A DNA stretch of 58,439 nucleotides. Origin: Ilumatobacter sp. (GTDB lineage Bacteria > Actinomycetota > Acidimicrobiia > Acidimicrobiales > Ilumatobacteraceae). Location: positions 1 to 58,439 of the forward strand of contig JABDKP010000026.1 of the NCBI GenBank assembly GCA_013002175.1, in the 5' to 3' direction. Positions 24,564-32,823 of the stretch are shown in pieces. The notes under the pieces are model-generated. The model saw nothing but the letters and a program-made list of their open reading frames with translations, did not search any database and had not been told where the DNA came from. Each line of letters starts with the position of its first letter. Positions within the stretch are counted from its first letter, which is position 1. The translations under genes and the position numbers were made by a program.

Positions 24564-25655
24564 TCAGTCGAAGATCACGACGCTGCGAGCGACGGTGCCC
24601 GACTGCATGTCGTCGAAGCCGTCGTTGATCTGTTCGAGGGAGATCGTCTTCGACACCATCTCGTCGAGCTTCAAGCGTCCGTCGAGGTACATCTCGACGA
24701 ACCGCGGCATGTCGGTACGGAACTGGTTCGAGCCCATGTTCGAACCGGTGAGCTTCTTCTCGTTCACCAACTCGACGCCGTGGACCTCGACCTTCGTGCC
24801 GACCGGGATGAGCCCGATCACCGTCGCCTGGCCGCCGTTGCGCAACATCGCAAACGCGTCTTCGGCCGTCTGCTTCATCCCGACCGCCTCGAACGAATGA
24901 TGCACACCACCACCGGTCAGCTCGCGCACCGCCGCGATCGAGTCGGTCGCGCCCGCGTCGACGACGTGCGTCGCGCCGAGCTCCTGCGCGAGCTCGAGCT
25001 TCGACCCGACCACGTCGACGGCGATCACCTTGTTGGCGCCGGCGATCCGCGCACCCTGGATCGCCGACAGGCCGATACCACCGCACCCGATCACGGCCAC
25101 CGACTCGCCGGGGGCGACCCGCGCCGTGCGGAACACGGCACCCAGCCCGGTCGTAACACCGCAGCCGATCAGCGCAGCCCGGTCGAGCGGCATGTCCTTC
25201 TCGATCTTCACGATCGCCTGCTCGTGGACCAGCATCTGCTCGGCGAACGACGACAGGTGGAGGAACTGGTTGACCGGCTCGCCGTCGCCGCGGCTGAGGC
25301 GCGGTGGCTCGCCAGGTTGCCGGACCAACTCGGTCGCCTTGTTCTCGCACCGCGTCAGATGCCCGTCGGTGCACTGGGAACAGTGGCCGCAGAACGCCGA
25401 CAGGCAGGTGATCACGTGGTCGCCCGGTTGGACGTAGTGGACCATCGAGCCGACGGCCTCGACGACACCGGCGGACTCGTGGCCGAGCACCGCCGGGCAC
25501 GGCTGCGGATACGAGCCCTCCATGAACCGCAGGTCGCTGTGGCAGATGCCCGCCGCCGCCGTGCGGATCAGCACCTCGCGCGGGCCGGGCTCGCCGATGG
25601 CGATTTCCTCGATGTCGAGTTGGCCCGGGACGGAGTTGAGAACGGCGGCCTTCAT
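24564..25655 (-). CDS. Zinc-dependent alcohol dehydrogenase, class III-like MDR family
   Basis: 363 residues. Catalytic zinc ligands are seen in GICHSD (Cys), GHESAG (His-Glu) and IGCGVTTG (Cys). The four structural-zinc cysteines are in FCGHCSQCTDGHLTRC. The NAD-binding loop is GCGGIGLSAIQG. This layout is that of class III alcohol / formaldehyde or NDMA-linked aryl-alcohol dehydrogenases of actinobacteria. ATG 25655 is preceded by GGAG six bases upstream. It is the first gene of a three-gene minus-strand run with the DUF1330-like protein and the AcuI-like reductase. The substrate cannot be read from the sequence. Confidence 0.9.
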   Translation of the reverse strand: MKAAVLNSVPGQLDIEEIAIGEPGPREVLIRTAAAGICHSDLRFMEGSYPQPCPAVLGHESAGVVEAVGSMVHYVQPGDHVITCLSAFCGHCSQCTDGHLTRCENKATELVRQPGEPPRLSRGDGEPVNQFLHLSSFAEQMLVHEQAIVKIEKDMPLDRAALIGCGVTTGLGAVFRTARVAPGESVAVIGCGGIGLSAIQGARIAGANKVIAVDVVGSKLELAQELGATHVVDAGATDSIAAVRELTGGGVHHSFEAVGMKQTAEDAFAMLRNGGQATVIGLIPVGTKVEVHGVELVNEKKLTGSNMGSNQFRTDMPRFVEMYLDGRLKLDEMVSKTISLEQINDGFDDMQSGTVARSVVIFD

Positions 25656-25800
25656 GCGGAGCTCCAGTTTGTCGATGCGGTCCGTGGATGCGTGGTGTAG
25701 TTGTAGCCGAGCCGCGACGCCGCCGAGAACGGCGGCTCCGCCACACCTGCCGGCGGGGCGAGTGTCGCGATGCCGGCCGGCGCACAGCTAGACAAGTGGG

Positions 25801-26190
25801 ATGGGGCAGCAGCCACTCGAGATGATCCTCGCCCGCCAGCTCGCGGAACACCTTGCATTTCCGGTCGTGCTGATCGACGCCGACGGAAGCCTCGCGTTCT
25901 ACAACGAACCGGCCGAGCAGGTGATCGGCGTGCGTTTCGAGGAGTTCGGTGCACTGCCCTACGACGACTGGTCGCAGCGGGTACAGCCGGTCGACGCCGA
26001 CGGCCGGCCGCTCGCCGCCGAGGAACGGCCACTGCTGATCGCGGTCAGGGAACGGCGGCCGAGCCACGCCCGGCTGCGGCTGGCGGCACTGGGCGACGGA
26101 CGCGAGGTGGAGATCACCGCCATCCCGTTGCTGAGTCAGAGCGGCGAGTTCCAGGGCATCTTCGCGATCTTCTGGGAGCAACCCGGGTGA
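25801..26190 (+). CDS. Single PAS-domain protein
   Basis: 129 residues forming one PAS fold: FPVVLIDADGSLAFYNEPAEQVIGV at the start, an LPYDDWSQRVQPVDADGRP middle, and the C-terminal sheet EVEITAIPLLSQSGEFQGIFAIFWE. It has no kinase, cyclase or DNA-binding part. The stop TGA overlaps the GTG start of the next gene (GTGA), so the two are translationally coupled and the PAS protein probably senses a ligand or redox state for its partner. The ligand is unknown; a flavin or heme cannot be judged here. Confidence 0.82.
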   Translation: MGQQPLEMILARQLAEHLAFPVVLIDADGSLAFYNEPAEQVIGVRFEEFGALPYDDWSQRVQPVDADGRPLAAEERPLLIAVRERRPSHARLRLAALGDGREVEITAIPLLSQSGEFQGIFAIFWEQPG

Positions 26191-27032
26191 TCGTGCAGTT
26201 CTGGGGTACCCGGGGTTCGATCGCCACGCCGGGCCCGGCGACGATGCGATACGGCGGTGACACGTCGTGCGTCGAGGTGCGCGCCGGTGACGGTGACCCC
26301 GAGCACATCGTCGTCCTGGACGCCGGCACCGGCATCCGCCGCTTCGGCGGCTCGATCGACGCGGCAACGCGACGGGTCGACATCATGTTGAGCCATCTCC
26401 ACATGGACCACATCCAGGGTCTCGGGTTCTGCGGTGCGCTGTTCCGGCCCGGCCTGGAGGTCCACCTGTGGGGGCCGTCGACGGTCCGCCAGAGCTTGCG
26501 CCAGCGGTTGCAGCGCTACCTGTCGCCACCGCTGTTCCCGGTTCGTCTCCACGAGCTGCCATGCGACCTCCACCTGCACGACGTCGCCAACGCTTCGTTC
26601 GACGTGCCCGGCATCCACGTCGACTGCGAGTTCGTCTGCCACCCGGGCCTCACGGTCGGCTACCGCCTGACCGACCGCGCATCGACGCTCACCTACCTGT
26701 CTGATCACGACCCGGCACTCGGTCACCAGGTGTTTCCGCCCGACCCGACGTGGACGTCGGGATTCCGCCTCGCACGCGATGCCGATTTGTTGATCCACGA
26801 CGCCCAGTTCACCCGCGACCAGTACCTCACGCGAGCCGGTTGGGGCCACGCGACACTCGACCACGCGTGCGAGTTCGCGCTCCACGTGGGTGCCCGTCGC
26901 CTCGCGGCGTTTCACCACGATCCGCTGAACGACGACGACACGATCGACGAGTTGCTCGTCGCGGCGATCGACCGCTACGCCCCCGACCTCGACGTGTTCG
27001 GCGCCCGCGACGACCTCGTCGTCTCCGTGTGA
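26187..27032 (+). CDS. Metallo-beta-lactamase fold hydrolase coupled to a PAS protein
   Basis: 281 residues from GTG 26187, which overlaps the PAS stop. It opens with VQFWGTRGSIATPGPATMRYGGDTSCVEV, typical of a subgroup related to cyclic-nucleotide phosphodiesterases and RNase Z. Metal ligands are in LSHLHMDHIQG (HxHxDH), YLSDHDP, and the late His of AAFHHDPLND. The protein is soluble. The class includes enzymes that cut cyclic nucleotides or other phosphodiesters, and proteins of two-component-like PAS systems. A PAS-controlled phosphodiesterase is a reasonable inference. Confidence 0.85.
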   Translation: MIVQFWGTRGSIATPGPATMRYGGDTSCVEVRAGDGDPEHIVVLDAGTGIRRFGGSIDAATRRVDIMLSHLHMDHIQGLGFCGALFRPGLEVHLWGPSTVRQSLRQRLQRYLSPPLFPVRLHELPCDLHLHDVANASFDVPGIHVDCEFVCHPGLTVGYRLTDRASTLTYLSDHDPALGHQVFPPDPTWTSGFRLARDADLLIHDAQFTRDQYLTRAGWGHATLDHACEFALHVGARRLAAFHHDPLNDDDTIDELLVAAIDRYAPDLDVFGARDDLVVSV

Positions 27033-27067
27033 CCGACCCGGCCCCCACCGCCGTCCCCGCCCCCGGC

Positions 27068-27114
27068 AACGCGTGAGGAAATTGCGCACCCGATGCGCAA
27101 CAACCTCACGCGTT
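27068..27114. repeat. Two-stem palindrome CGCGTGAGG...CCTCACGCG, copy 1
   Basis: Outer arms AACGCGTGAGG (27068-27078) and CCTCACGCGTT (27104-27114) flank a 3x3 internal loop, then an inner stem TTGCGCA/TGCGCAA (27082-27088/27094-27100) with a 5-base loop. On the minus strand it supplies the end of the sulfatase-PfpI gene: AAC GCG TGA reads Asn-Ala-stop. It separates that gene from the convergent metallo-hydrolase gene. Confidence 0.88.
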
Positions 27115-29679
27115 CGACTGGGTGAGCAGTTGCAGCATCTCGCGGGCGACCATCGGGGCCGCATTCTGGTTCTGACCGGTGACGAGATTGCCGTCGACGA
27201 CCCAGTGATTGGCGAGCGGATCGCGGAACTTCGTGGCACTCTCGAACTGTGCACCCATCGCGCGCAGCTCGGTCTCGGGATGGTGCGGGGTCGAGTCGCC
27301 GATGCCGAGTTCGGAGACCTGCTTGTCGGTGACGGCAGAGATCTTGCGGCCGGCGACGAGCGGCGCGCCGTCGGCCGCCTTCGCGTTGCGCAGGCCGAGC
27401 GGGCCGTGGCACACCCCACCGATGATCTTGCCCGCCGCATTCGCCTCGGTCATCTTGTCGGCGAGGTCGTCCGAGAAGCCGAAGTCGAATGCTGCCCCCC
27501 AGCCGCCGGCGAGGAACACGATGTCGTAGTCCGCCATGTCCAGGTCGGCGATCGCGAGCGAGTCGGTGACCTTGGCCTGCAGCTCGTCGTCGGCGAGGAA
27601 CCGGTCGTCGTCAGCTGACCGGATCACCGGCTTCAGCGATTGCGGGTCGACCGGGATGACACCGCCGAGCGGGCTGGCGACGTCGACGTCCATCCCGGCG
27701 TCGAGGAACGCGTAGTACGGCACCGTCATCTCGCTGGCGAAGACCCCGGTCGGCTTCCCGATGGCGAGCACGGCGGTGTTGGTGGCGACGACGAGCGCGC
27801 GCCGGCCGGTGAGGTCGAACTCGGTGGCGTCCGGATCCCCGGGATGCATCCCGAGCTTCTGCAGTGCCTTGCGCAGCAGACGCGCGGGTGGTGGGGGTTG
27901 CTTCGTCACGGGGCCTCCTCTCGGCCGGTGGGTGGCGTACGGCCACGGATTGTTGCGTTCGGGTACCGACCGGGAGCGCTCATCCTTCAGCACCCCACGC
28001 AGGTGCTCGAGGACGCCGGCCGCGGCGGGGTCGTGCCAGCGGTTGGCAGCTTCGATCGAATCGGCGTCGAGGTCGTACAGCTCCCACTGGTCGGGCAGGG
28101 CGGTGCTGCGGTACTCGTTGCCGGCCGGGCCGTTGGCGGCAAGGTGGCGGACGCCCGGCTCGGTCCAGGTGGCGGGGTCGTCGAACGTGCGGACCAACTT
28201 CCACAGGTGATCCCCGCCGCCGTCGGCCGCCGCAACACGTGTCACGACGCCCTCGAAGTTGGCTGCCACATGGGCCGGCAACTGGATGCGCAGGGGCGCC
28301 GGCGGTGGCGACGTCCTGCCGAGCCGGCGTGCCATGCCGGACGCCGCGGTGTCGCCCTCGAGCATGTTGTCGCGGGTCATCAGGTACACCGCACGATCGC
28401 GGTCGGCGGCGGCTGCGTCGTCGACGACCGGCATCAGGTTCGTCCCCGGTAGCGGGTGGACCTCGGTGAACGACTCCGCAAGCGTGGTCGCAGTCGCCGT
28501 TTCGTCGATCCCGGCGGCCGCGAGCAACGTCGGCACGATGTCGACGTGCGATGTCGGTGCGTCGTCGACCGTCGTGCCCGACGTGGCCGCCGGCCCGACC
28601 CGGGCGATCGAGAACGGCACCCGAGTCGCCTCGTCGTACAGCGTGAACCACTTCTGGTGCAGCCCGCCGTGCGCGCCGAGGAGGTCGCCGTGATCGGACG
28701 TCCTGACGATCACGGCATGGTCGGACCCTCCGTCGGTGACGGCCCGCCGCACCTGGTCGAGCGGCCCGTCGACTTCGGCGTGCAGCCGGTAGTAGAGGTC
28801 GCGGTACTCCTGCGACTTCTTGCCGTACACCGCGCCGACGCCGGGCCCGTAGGCGGTCGGATACGACGTGCGGTACGCGATCTGTGCGGCGGGCTTGGAC
28901 GCAAGGTCCTCGTCGGCGGTCGGCGCCGCGGCGACCGGTGGCGGATCGAGCGGCGACGGGCGCTCGAACGGCATGCCGCGTCGGGCCCACAGCGGAAAGA
29001 GCACGATGTCGTGCGGGTTGACGAAGCTCGCAACGAGCAGGAACGGGCGCAGCGCATCGTCGTCACCCGCCCGGCGCCGGGCGTAGCGGTCCTCCAGCCA
29101 CGCGGTCACGCGAGCTGCGATGAGCGGGTCGCGCCGCACGCCCGCGTCGGCGAGTGCGCCGCCGTGCGGCTCGGGGCCGACCCAGCCGGAGAATCCGTAC
29201 GGGGCGAGGGGGTCGGCGGCGAGGTACTGCGCGACGGCGTCCGCGTCGACGACACCGGCGCTGTCGTTTGTGGTGATCCGGCGACCCTCGTCGTCGTGGA
29301 GGTCGGCATGGGAGATGTGCCACTTCCCGTCGTAGTGCGTGTCGTACCCGGCGGCGCTGAACCAGTTGCCGAGCGTCGGCACCTCGCCAGAGGGCAACCA
29401 CCGCATGCGGCTGTCGTCGGCCATCTTGCCGAGGCCGTCGGTCTGGGTGACCCCGTGCACGTCGGGATACTGGCCGGTGAAGAGCGTCGGACGACTCGGC
29501 ACGCACGCGAGCGATCCCGTGTAGTGGCGACGGAAGTTGATCGCGTGATCGTCGAACCAGGCGGCACCGGGCAGCGTCGATCGACGCCACTCGGTGAGCT
29601 CCGCCGACTCGTACGGCGGCGCCGCGCGTTCCTCGTCGGTCATCAAGATGATCACGTCGGGGCGGTGGGTACTGGTCAT
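27106..29679 (-). CDS. Type I sulfatase fused in frame to a DJ-1/PfpI domain
   Basis: 857 residues from ATG 29679. Residues 1-590 are a type I sulfatase: metal site IILMTDEER, the formylglycine signature CVPSRPTLFTGQ near residue 59, KWHIS, and SDHGDLLGAHG. Residues ~591-857 are a DJ-1/PfpI (Hsp31/glyoxalase III-like) domain with the nucleophile Cys in VCHGPLGL and the partner Glu in FASEMTVPYYAF. No stop separates them, but an in-frame GTG at 27909 directly follows GAGAGGAGG with a 4-base spacing. The PfpI part may therefore also be made alone (267 residues). It is the last gene of the TetR-headed operon and overlaps the SRPBCC stop as ATGA. The end Asn-Ala-stop comes from the palindrome at 27068-27114. 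Confidence 0.87.
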   Translation of the reverse strand: MTSTHRPDVIILMTDEERAAPPYESAELTEWRRSTLPGAAWFDDHAINFRRHYTGSLACVPSRPTLFTGQYPDVHGVTQTDGLGKMADDSRMRWLPSGEVPTLGNWFSAAGYDTHYDGKWHISHADLHDDEGRRITTNDSAGVVDADAVAQYLAADPLAPYGFSGWVGPEPHGGALADAGVRRDPLIAARVTAWLEDRYARRRAGDDDALRPFLLVASFVNPHDIVLFPLWARRGMPFERPSPLDPPPVAAAPTADEDLASKPAAQIAYRTSYPTAYGPGVGAVYGKKSQEYRDLYYRLHAEVDGPLDQVRRAVTDGGSDHAVIVRTSDHGDLLGAHGGLHQKWFTLYDEATRVPFSIARVGPAATSGTTVDDAPTSHVDIVPTLLAAAGIDETATATTLAESFTEVHPLPGTNLMPVVDDAAAADRDRAVYLMTRDNMLEGDTAASGMARRLGRTSPPPAPLRIQLPAHVAANFEGVVTRVAAADGGGDHLWKLVRTFDDPATWTEPGVRHLAANGPAGNEYRSTALPDQWELYDLDADSIEAANRWHDPAAAGVLEHLRGVLKDERSRSVPERNNPWPYATHRPRGGPVTKQPPPPARLLRKALQKLGMHPGDPDATEFDLTGRRALVVATNTAVLAIGKPTGVFASEMTVPYYAFLDAGMDVDVASPLGGVIPVDPQSLKPVIRSADDDRFLADDELQAKVTDSLAIADLDMADYDIVFLAGGWGAAFDFGFSDDLADKMTEANAAGKIIGGVCHGPLGLRNAKAADGAPLVAGRKISAVTDKQVSELGIGDSTPHHPETELRAMGAQFESATKFRDPLANHWVVDGNLVTGQNQNAAPMVAREMLQLLTQSNA

Positions 29680-30200
29680 GGCGTTGTCTCCTCCTCGTTC
29701 CCGGACGAACGCGTGAGGTTGTTGCGCTCTTGGTGCGCAGTTTCCTCACGCGTTGCGGGGGAGCGGTCGAAGTCGAGGTGGGTGGCGAGGCCGGCGAGCA
29801 TCTCGTCGGCCGCCTCGGCCAGCTTGCGCCCGGCAATCTTGGCGATCAGCCGTTGGGGCGGGCGCGGGCCGGCGTCGATGGCGCTCGTCAGCGTGACGAT
29901 CGAGCCAGCGTCGTCCGGCACGATGCGCCAGGTGCTGACGACCGATCGCACGACCTTCGGCAGCCCGGTGATCTCGTAGCTCAGCTCCTCGTCCGGCACC
30001 CACGAACGGACGGTCTCGACGAGTGCTGTGCGACCCGACTGGATGCGCCGCACCGCGCCGACGCCGGACTCCTGGTCGGTCAGCAGGCACGAGTGGTCGA
30101 CGTTCGAGGCCCAGGCGACGATGCCGCCGTAGTCGGCCAGCAGCGTCCAGACCGCTCCGGGTGACGCGGCGACGGTTCGGCGCCGTTCGACTTCTGTCAT
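29676..30200 (-). CDS. SRPBCC-family lipid/hydrophobic-ligand-binding protein
   Basis: 174 residues from ATG 30200, which overlaps the upstream stop as ATGA. It has the START/Bet v1-like pattern: VAASPGAVWTLLADYGGIVAWASNV, RRIQSGRTALVETVRSW, WRIVPDDAGSIVTLTSAID and a C-terminal helix. Such proteins hold hydrophobic small molecules or act as polyketide cyclase relatives. The last ~26 residues (from PATREETAHQ) are encoded largely by palindrome copy 2 at 29708-29754 and are unlike the rest of the fold. It probably serves the same pathway as its operon neighbours; the ligand is unknown. Confidence 0.8.
   Translation of the reverse strand: MTEVERRRTVAASPGAVWTLLADYGGIVAWASNVDHSCLLTDQESGVGAVRRIQSGRTALVETVRSWVPDEELSYEITGLPKVVRSVVSTWRIVPDDAGSIVTLTSAIDAGPRPPQRLIAKIAGRKLAEAADEMLAGLATHLDFDRSPATREETAHQERNNLTRSSGNEEETTP
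29708..29754. repeat. Two-stem palindrome CGCGTGAGG...CCTCACGCG, copy 2
   Basis: Outer arms AACGCGTGAGG (29708-29718) and CCTCACGCGTT (29744-29754), with an inner TGCGC/GCGCA stem, as in copy 1. Here it lies inside the SRPBCC gene and is read without a stop, adding a tail ending near ERNNLTRSSG before the real stop overlapping the next ATG. Confidence 0.85.
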
Positions 30201-31063
30201 CGGACCCTCCGTTCGCGTCCCGCGGGCATCCAGTTCGGTCCCGCAGTCTCGTCGATGCGGGCGATGAGTCGCTCACCGAACGGCTCGACGAGATCGAGGA
30301 ACTCCTGGGTGCGTCGTTCGCCGAGTGATCGCCACGCGACGGCCGACAGCTCGTCGAGGCGATCTTCGAGGCCCTGCCGATAAGCGATACCCCGCTCGTC
30401 GACGGCACCACCGGTGGCGAGCCCGCGTCGTTCCAGCTCGGCGTAGCCCGCGGCGAGCGCCTCGTCGTCGGCACCGCGGCTGCGCGGCAGCCAGTCGTCG
30501 TCGTAGTTGCGCCACGCTCCGTCGAGGATGCCGCATGCCACCTGGCCGACGTCCTCGGCGAGATGGATCGCCCAGTGGGTGTCACCGCGCCACTCACGGA
30601 TGCAGTCGACGGCGTGCCATGCCGACAGCAGCGGATCGTCGGGACGCGGCCAGTTGCGTACCGTCGCGAAGAACACCCGGCCGCTGACCGGCAGCGAGTC
30701 GGCGGCGGCCCACAGCGGCTCGGCGAGTTCGGCCAGCCCGTCGCAGATCTCCGGGACGTACTGCCGCAGACCGGCGACGACGCCCGCATCGCGTGCCGCT
30801 GCCGCCGCCTCGAAGGTGGTCGCAGCGCGGCAGTTGTCGAGGCTCATCGCGATGAAGTCGGCGTTGATCGAATAGAACGCGGCGATGACGGCATCGTTGC
30901 CTGCGCCGGCGAGCGGTGCGCCGCGCGTGGCGACGTAGTAGCCGAACGCGTCGGGGCCGAGCGCGGTGTAGTGCTCGATCGCGACCGGATCCCAGTAGAT
31001 CCACCCCACGAGACGGTGGGACGCGACGCCGGCCCGCCGCGACAGATCGAGCCAGTCGGTCAC
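30197..31063 (-). CDS. SCO6745 family protein
   Basis: 288 residues from GTG 31063. All-helical, beginning WLDLSRRAGVASHRLVGWIYW, with AWHAVDCIREWRGDTHWAIHLAEDV and LRQYVPEICDGLAEL, which I associate with the actinobacterial SCO6745 (SalK-like) family. Function is unknown in general, although members occur beside small-molecule enzymes. The start lies 4 bases after the dehalogenase stop and the stop overlaps the SRPBCC start, so it is made together with both. Confidence 0.78.
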   Translation of the reverse strand: MTDWLDLSRRAGVASHRLVGWIYWDPVAIEHYTALGPDAFGYYVATRGAPLAGAGNDAVIAAFYSINADFIAMSLDNCRAATTFEAAAAARDAGVVAGLRQYVPEICDGLAELAEPLWAAADSLPVSGRVFFATVRNWPRPDDPLLSAWHAVDCIREWRGDTHWAIHLAEDVGQVACGILDGAWRNYDDDWLPRSRGADDEALAAGYAELERRGLATGGAVDERGIAYRQGLEDRLDELSAVAWRSLGERRTQEFLDLVEPFGERLIARIDETAGPNWMPAGRERRVR

Positions 31064-31067
31064 GACA

Positions 31068-31970
31068 TCAGCCGATCACGTCGATGAGGAGCTGGGCCAG
31101 TTGTGGCGCCGCGTCCTCCTGGAAGAAGTGCGCGGCGCCCTCGATCGTCACGTGCGGTTGGCCCTGTGCGCCGGGGACGAGCGCGAGGAACGGGGCGTCG
31201 CCGCCGGCGGTGACGGGGTCGCTGTCGCTGAAGCAGCAGACGAACGGCTTCTCCCACTGCTTGAAGACGTCCCATGCGGCGCGGTTGGCGTCGCTCGCCG
31301 GATCGTCGGCGCGGGTCGGCACGAGGGCCGGGAAGATCCTGGCGCCGGCCTTGTACGTGTCGTCTGGGAACGGCGCGTCGTATGCGGCGACCTCGCCCTC
31401 CGACAACTCGGTGGTCGTCGCGCTCTGGATCAGGAAGCCGACGTCGAACACCGGCGTCTCCTGGCTGAACTTCTGCCACGCCATGAATGCGTCGCTCGGC
31501 GTGCCGGCGCCGGTGGGCAACCCGGTGTTGCCGACGACGACGCGGGCAAATCGGTCGGGGTGGTCGGCGACGACGCGCAGGCCGACGAGGCCGCCCCAGT
31601 CCTGCCCGAAGAACGTCGCATCGGTCAGGTCCAAATGCTCGACGAGCAACTCGGACATCCACGCGACGTGGCGGGCATAGGTGTAGTCGGACTGCTCGGT
31701 CGGCTTGTCGCTCTTGCCGAACCCGACGACGTCGGGGACGACGCACCGGTGCCCGGCCGTGACCAGCGCAGGGATCATCTTGCGGTACAGGTAGCTCCAC
31801 GACGGCTCGCCGTGCAGCAGCACGATCGGCGCGGCGTCGGCCGGTCCCTCGTCGAGGTAGTGGACACGCATGGTGCCGCCCTCCTGATCGGAGATCTCCG
31901 CGTAGTGCGGCGCGAACGGGTAGTCGGGCAGGTCGGCGAACCGCTCGTCCGGTGTGCGCAGTGTCTGCAT
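31068..31970 (-). CDS. Haloalkane dehalogenase (HLD-I type)
   Basis: 300 residues from ATG 31970 (GGAAG five bases upstream). Catalytic features of a class I haloalkane dehalogenase: oxyanion loop HGEPSWSYLYRK, nucleophile Asp with the halide-binding Trp in FFGQDWGGLVGL near residue 123, the acid in SDSDPVT and the base His in GAAHFFQED. It cleaves a carbon-halogen bond to an alcohol and halide; the alkyl substrate is not predictable. The start lies one base after the metallo-hydrolase stop. Being coupled to sulfatases suggests a substrate that may be both halogenated and sulfated, which is inference. Confidence 0.9.
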   Translation of the reverse strand: MQTLRTPDERFADLPDYPFAPHYAEISDQEGGTMRVHYLDEGPADAAPIVLLHGEPSWSYLYRKMIPALVTAGHRCVVPDVVGFGKSDKPTEQSDYTYARHVAWMSELLVEHLDLTDATFFGQDWGGLVGLRVVADHPDRFARVVVGNTGLPTGAGTPSDAFMAWQKFSQETPVFDVGFLIQSATTTELSEGEVAAYDAPFPDDTYKAGARIFPALVPTRADDPASDANRAAWDVFKQWEKPFVCCFSDSDPVTAGGDAPFLALVPGAQGQPHVTIEGAAHFFQEDAAPQLAQLLIDVIG

Positions 31971-31971
31971 G

Positions 31972-32823
31972 TCAGCTTCCTTTGACTTCGATGCGGTGGA
32001 GGTCGTCGCCGAGCTCGATCGTGCCGGCGAAGTGTTCGGCGCCGAGCGCCTTCCAGTCGGCGCCGTCGCCGCCGGTGGGGATCGGGGGGACGTAGTGGGT
32101 GTACACCAGCGTGTCGACACCGCCGCGGGTTGCGGTCTGCGCCGCTTCCTCGGGCGACGAGTGGTAGTCGAGCGTGTCCTGCAGCCGTTGCATCGGCACG
32201 TTGGCGATGATGTCCTTGCGGATCACGGTGTGCACCAACGCGTTCGCGCCGGCACAGAGGTCGTCGAGGCCGGCGCACGGAACCGTGTCGCCGGCGGCGA
32301 CGATCGATGCGCCGCCATGGTCGAACCGGAACGCGACCGTCGGATGAACTGGCTTGTGATCGGTCGGTGCGCAGCTGACCTTCACCGCGCCCCCGAGGTC
32401 GATCTCGCCCGTCTCCACCTCGATGACGTCGATGTTCGTGAACCCGTAGGCCAGATCTTCGTGATGGTCGATGCGGTAGCCGATGTCCGGTTCCAGCGAC
32501 GCGACGATGTGGTCGACGACCTGGCGTGTGCCGACGGGACCGACGATCGTGAGCGGCGTCGGCTCGAACGTCATCACCCAGCGGGTGGTGATCACGTCGT
32601 TGAGGTCGGTGATGTGATCGCTGTGGAGGTGCGTCAGCAGCACGGCGGAAAGGTTGGGCGCGCCGAGGCCGACCGCCGCGAGCCGCATCAGCACGCCGCG
32701 ACCGGCGTCGACGAGGTAGTGCTCGGCGGCCGCTCCTTCGCCCGCCGAGATCAGCGTGGCGGGGCCGGCCCGATCCGGGCTCGGCATCGGGCTGCCGGTG
32801 CCGAGGAGCGTGATCGTGATCAC
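31972..32823 (-). CDS. Metallo-beta-lactamase fold hydrolase (RNase Z-like subgroup)
   Basis: 283 residues from GTG 32823, overlapping the sulfatase stop as GTGA. It begins ITITLLGTGSPMPSPDRAGP and has LLTHLHSDHITDL (HxHxDH, near residue 65), SCAPTDHKP, VAAGDTVPC and YTHYVPP, the pattern of small-molecule hydrolases such as arylsulfatase-type or cyclic-phosphodiesterase members of this fold. It has no signal peptide. Its place between a sulfatase and a dehalogenase suggests a step on a released ester or lactone. The exact reaction is unknown. Confidence 0.85.
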   Translation of the reverse strand: MITITLLGTGSPMPSPDRAGPATLISAGEGAAAEHYLVDAGRGVLMRLAAVGLGAPNLSAVLLTHLHSDHITDLNDVITTRWVMTFEPTPLTIVGPVGTRQVVDHIVASLEPDIGYRIDHHEDLAYGFTNIDVIEVETGEIDLGGAVKVSCAPTDHKPVHPTVAFRFDHGGASIVAAGDTVPCAGLDDLCAGANALVHTVIRKDIIANVPMQRLQDTLDYHSSPEEAAQTATRGGVDTLVYTHYVPPIPTGGDGADWKALGAEHFAGTIELGDDLHRIEVKGS

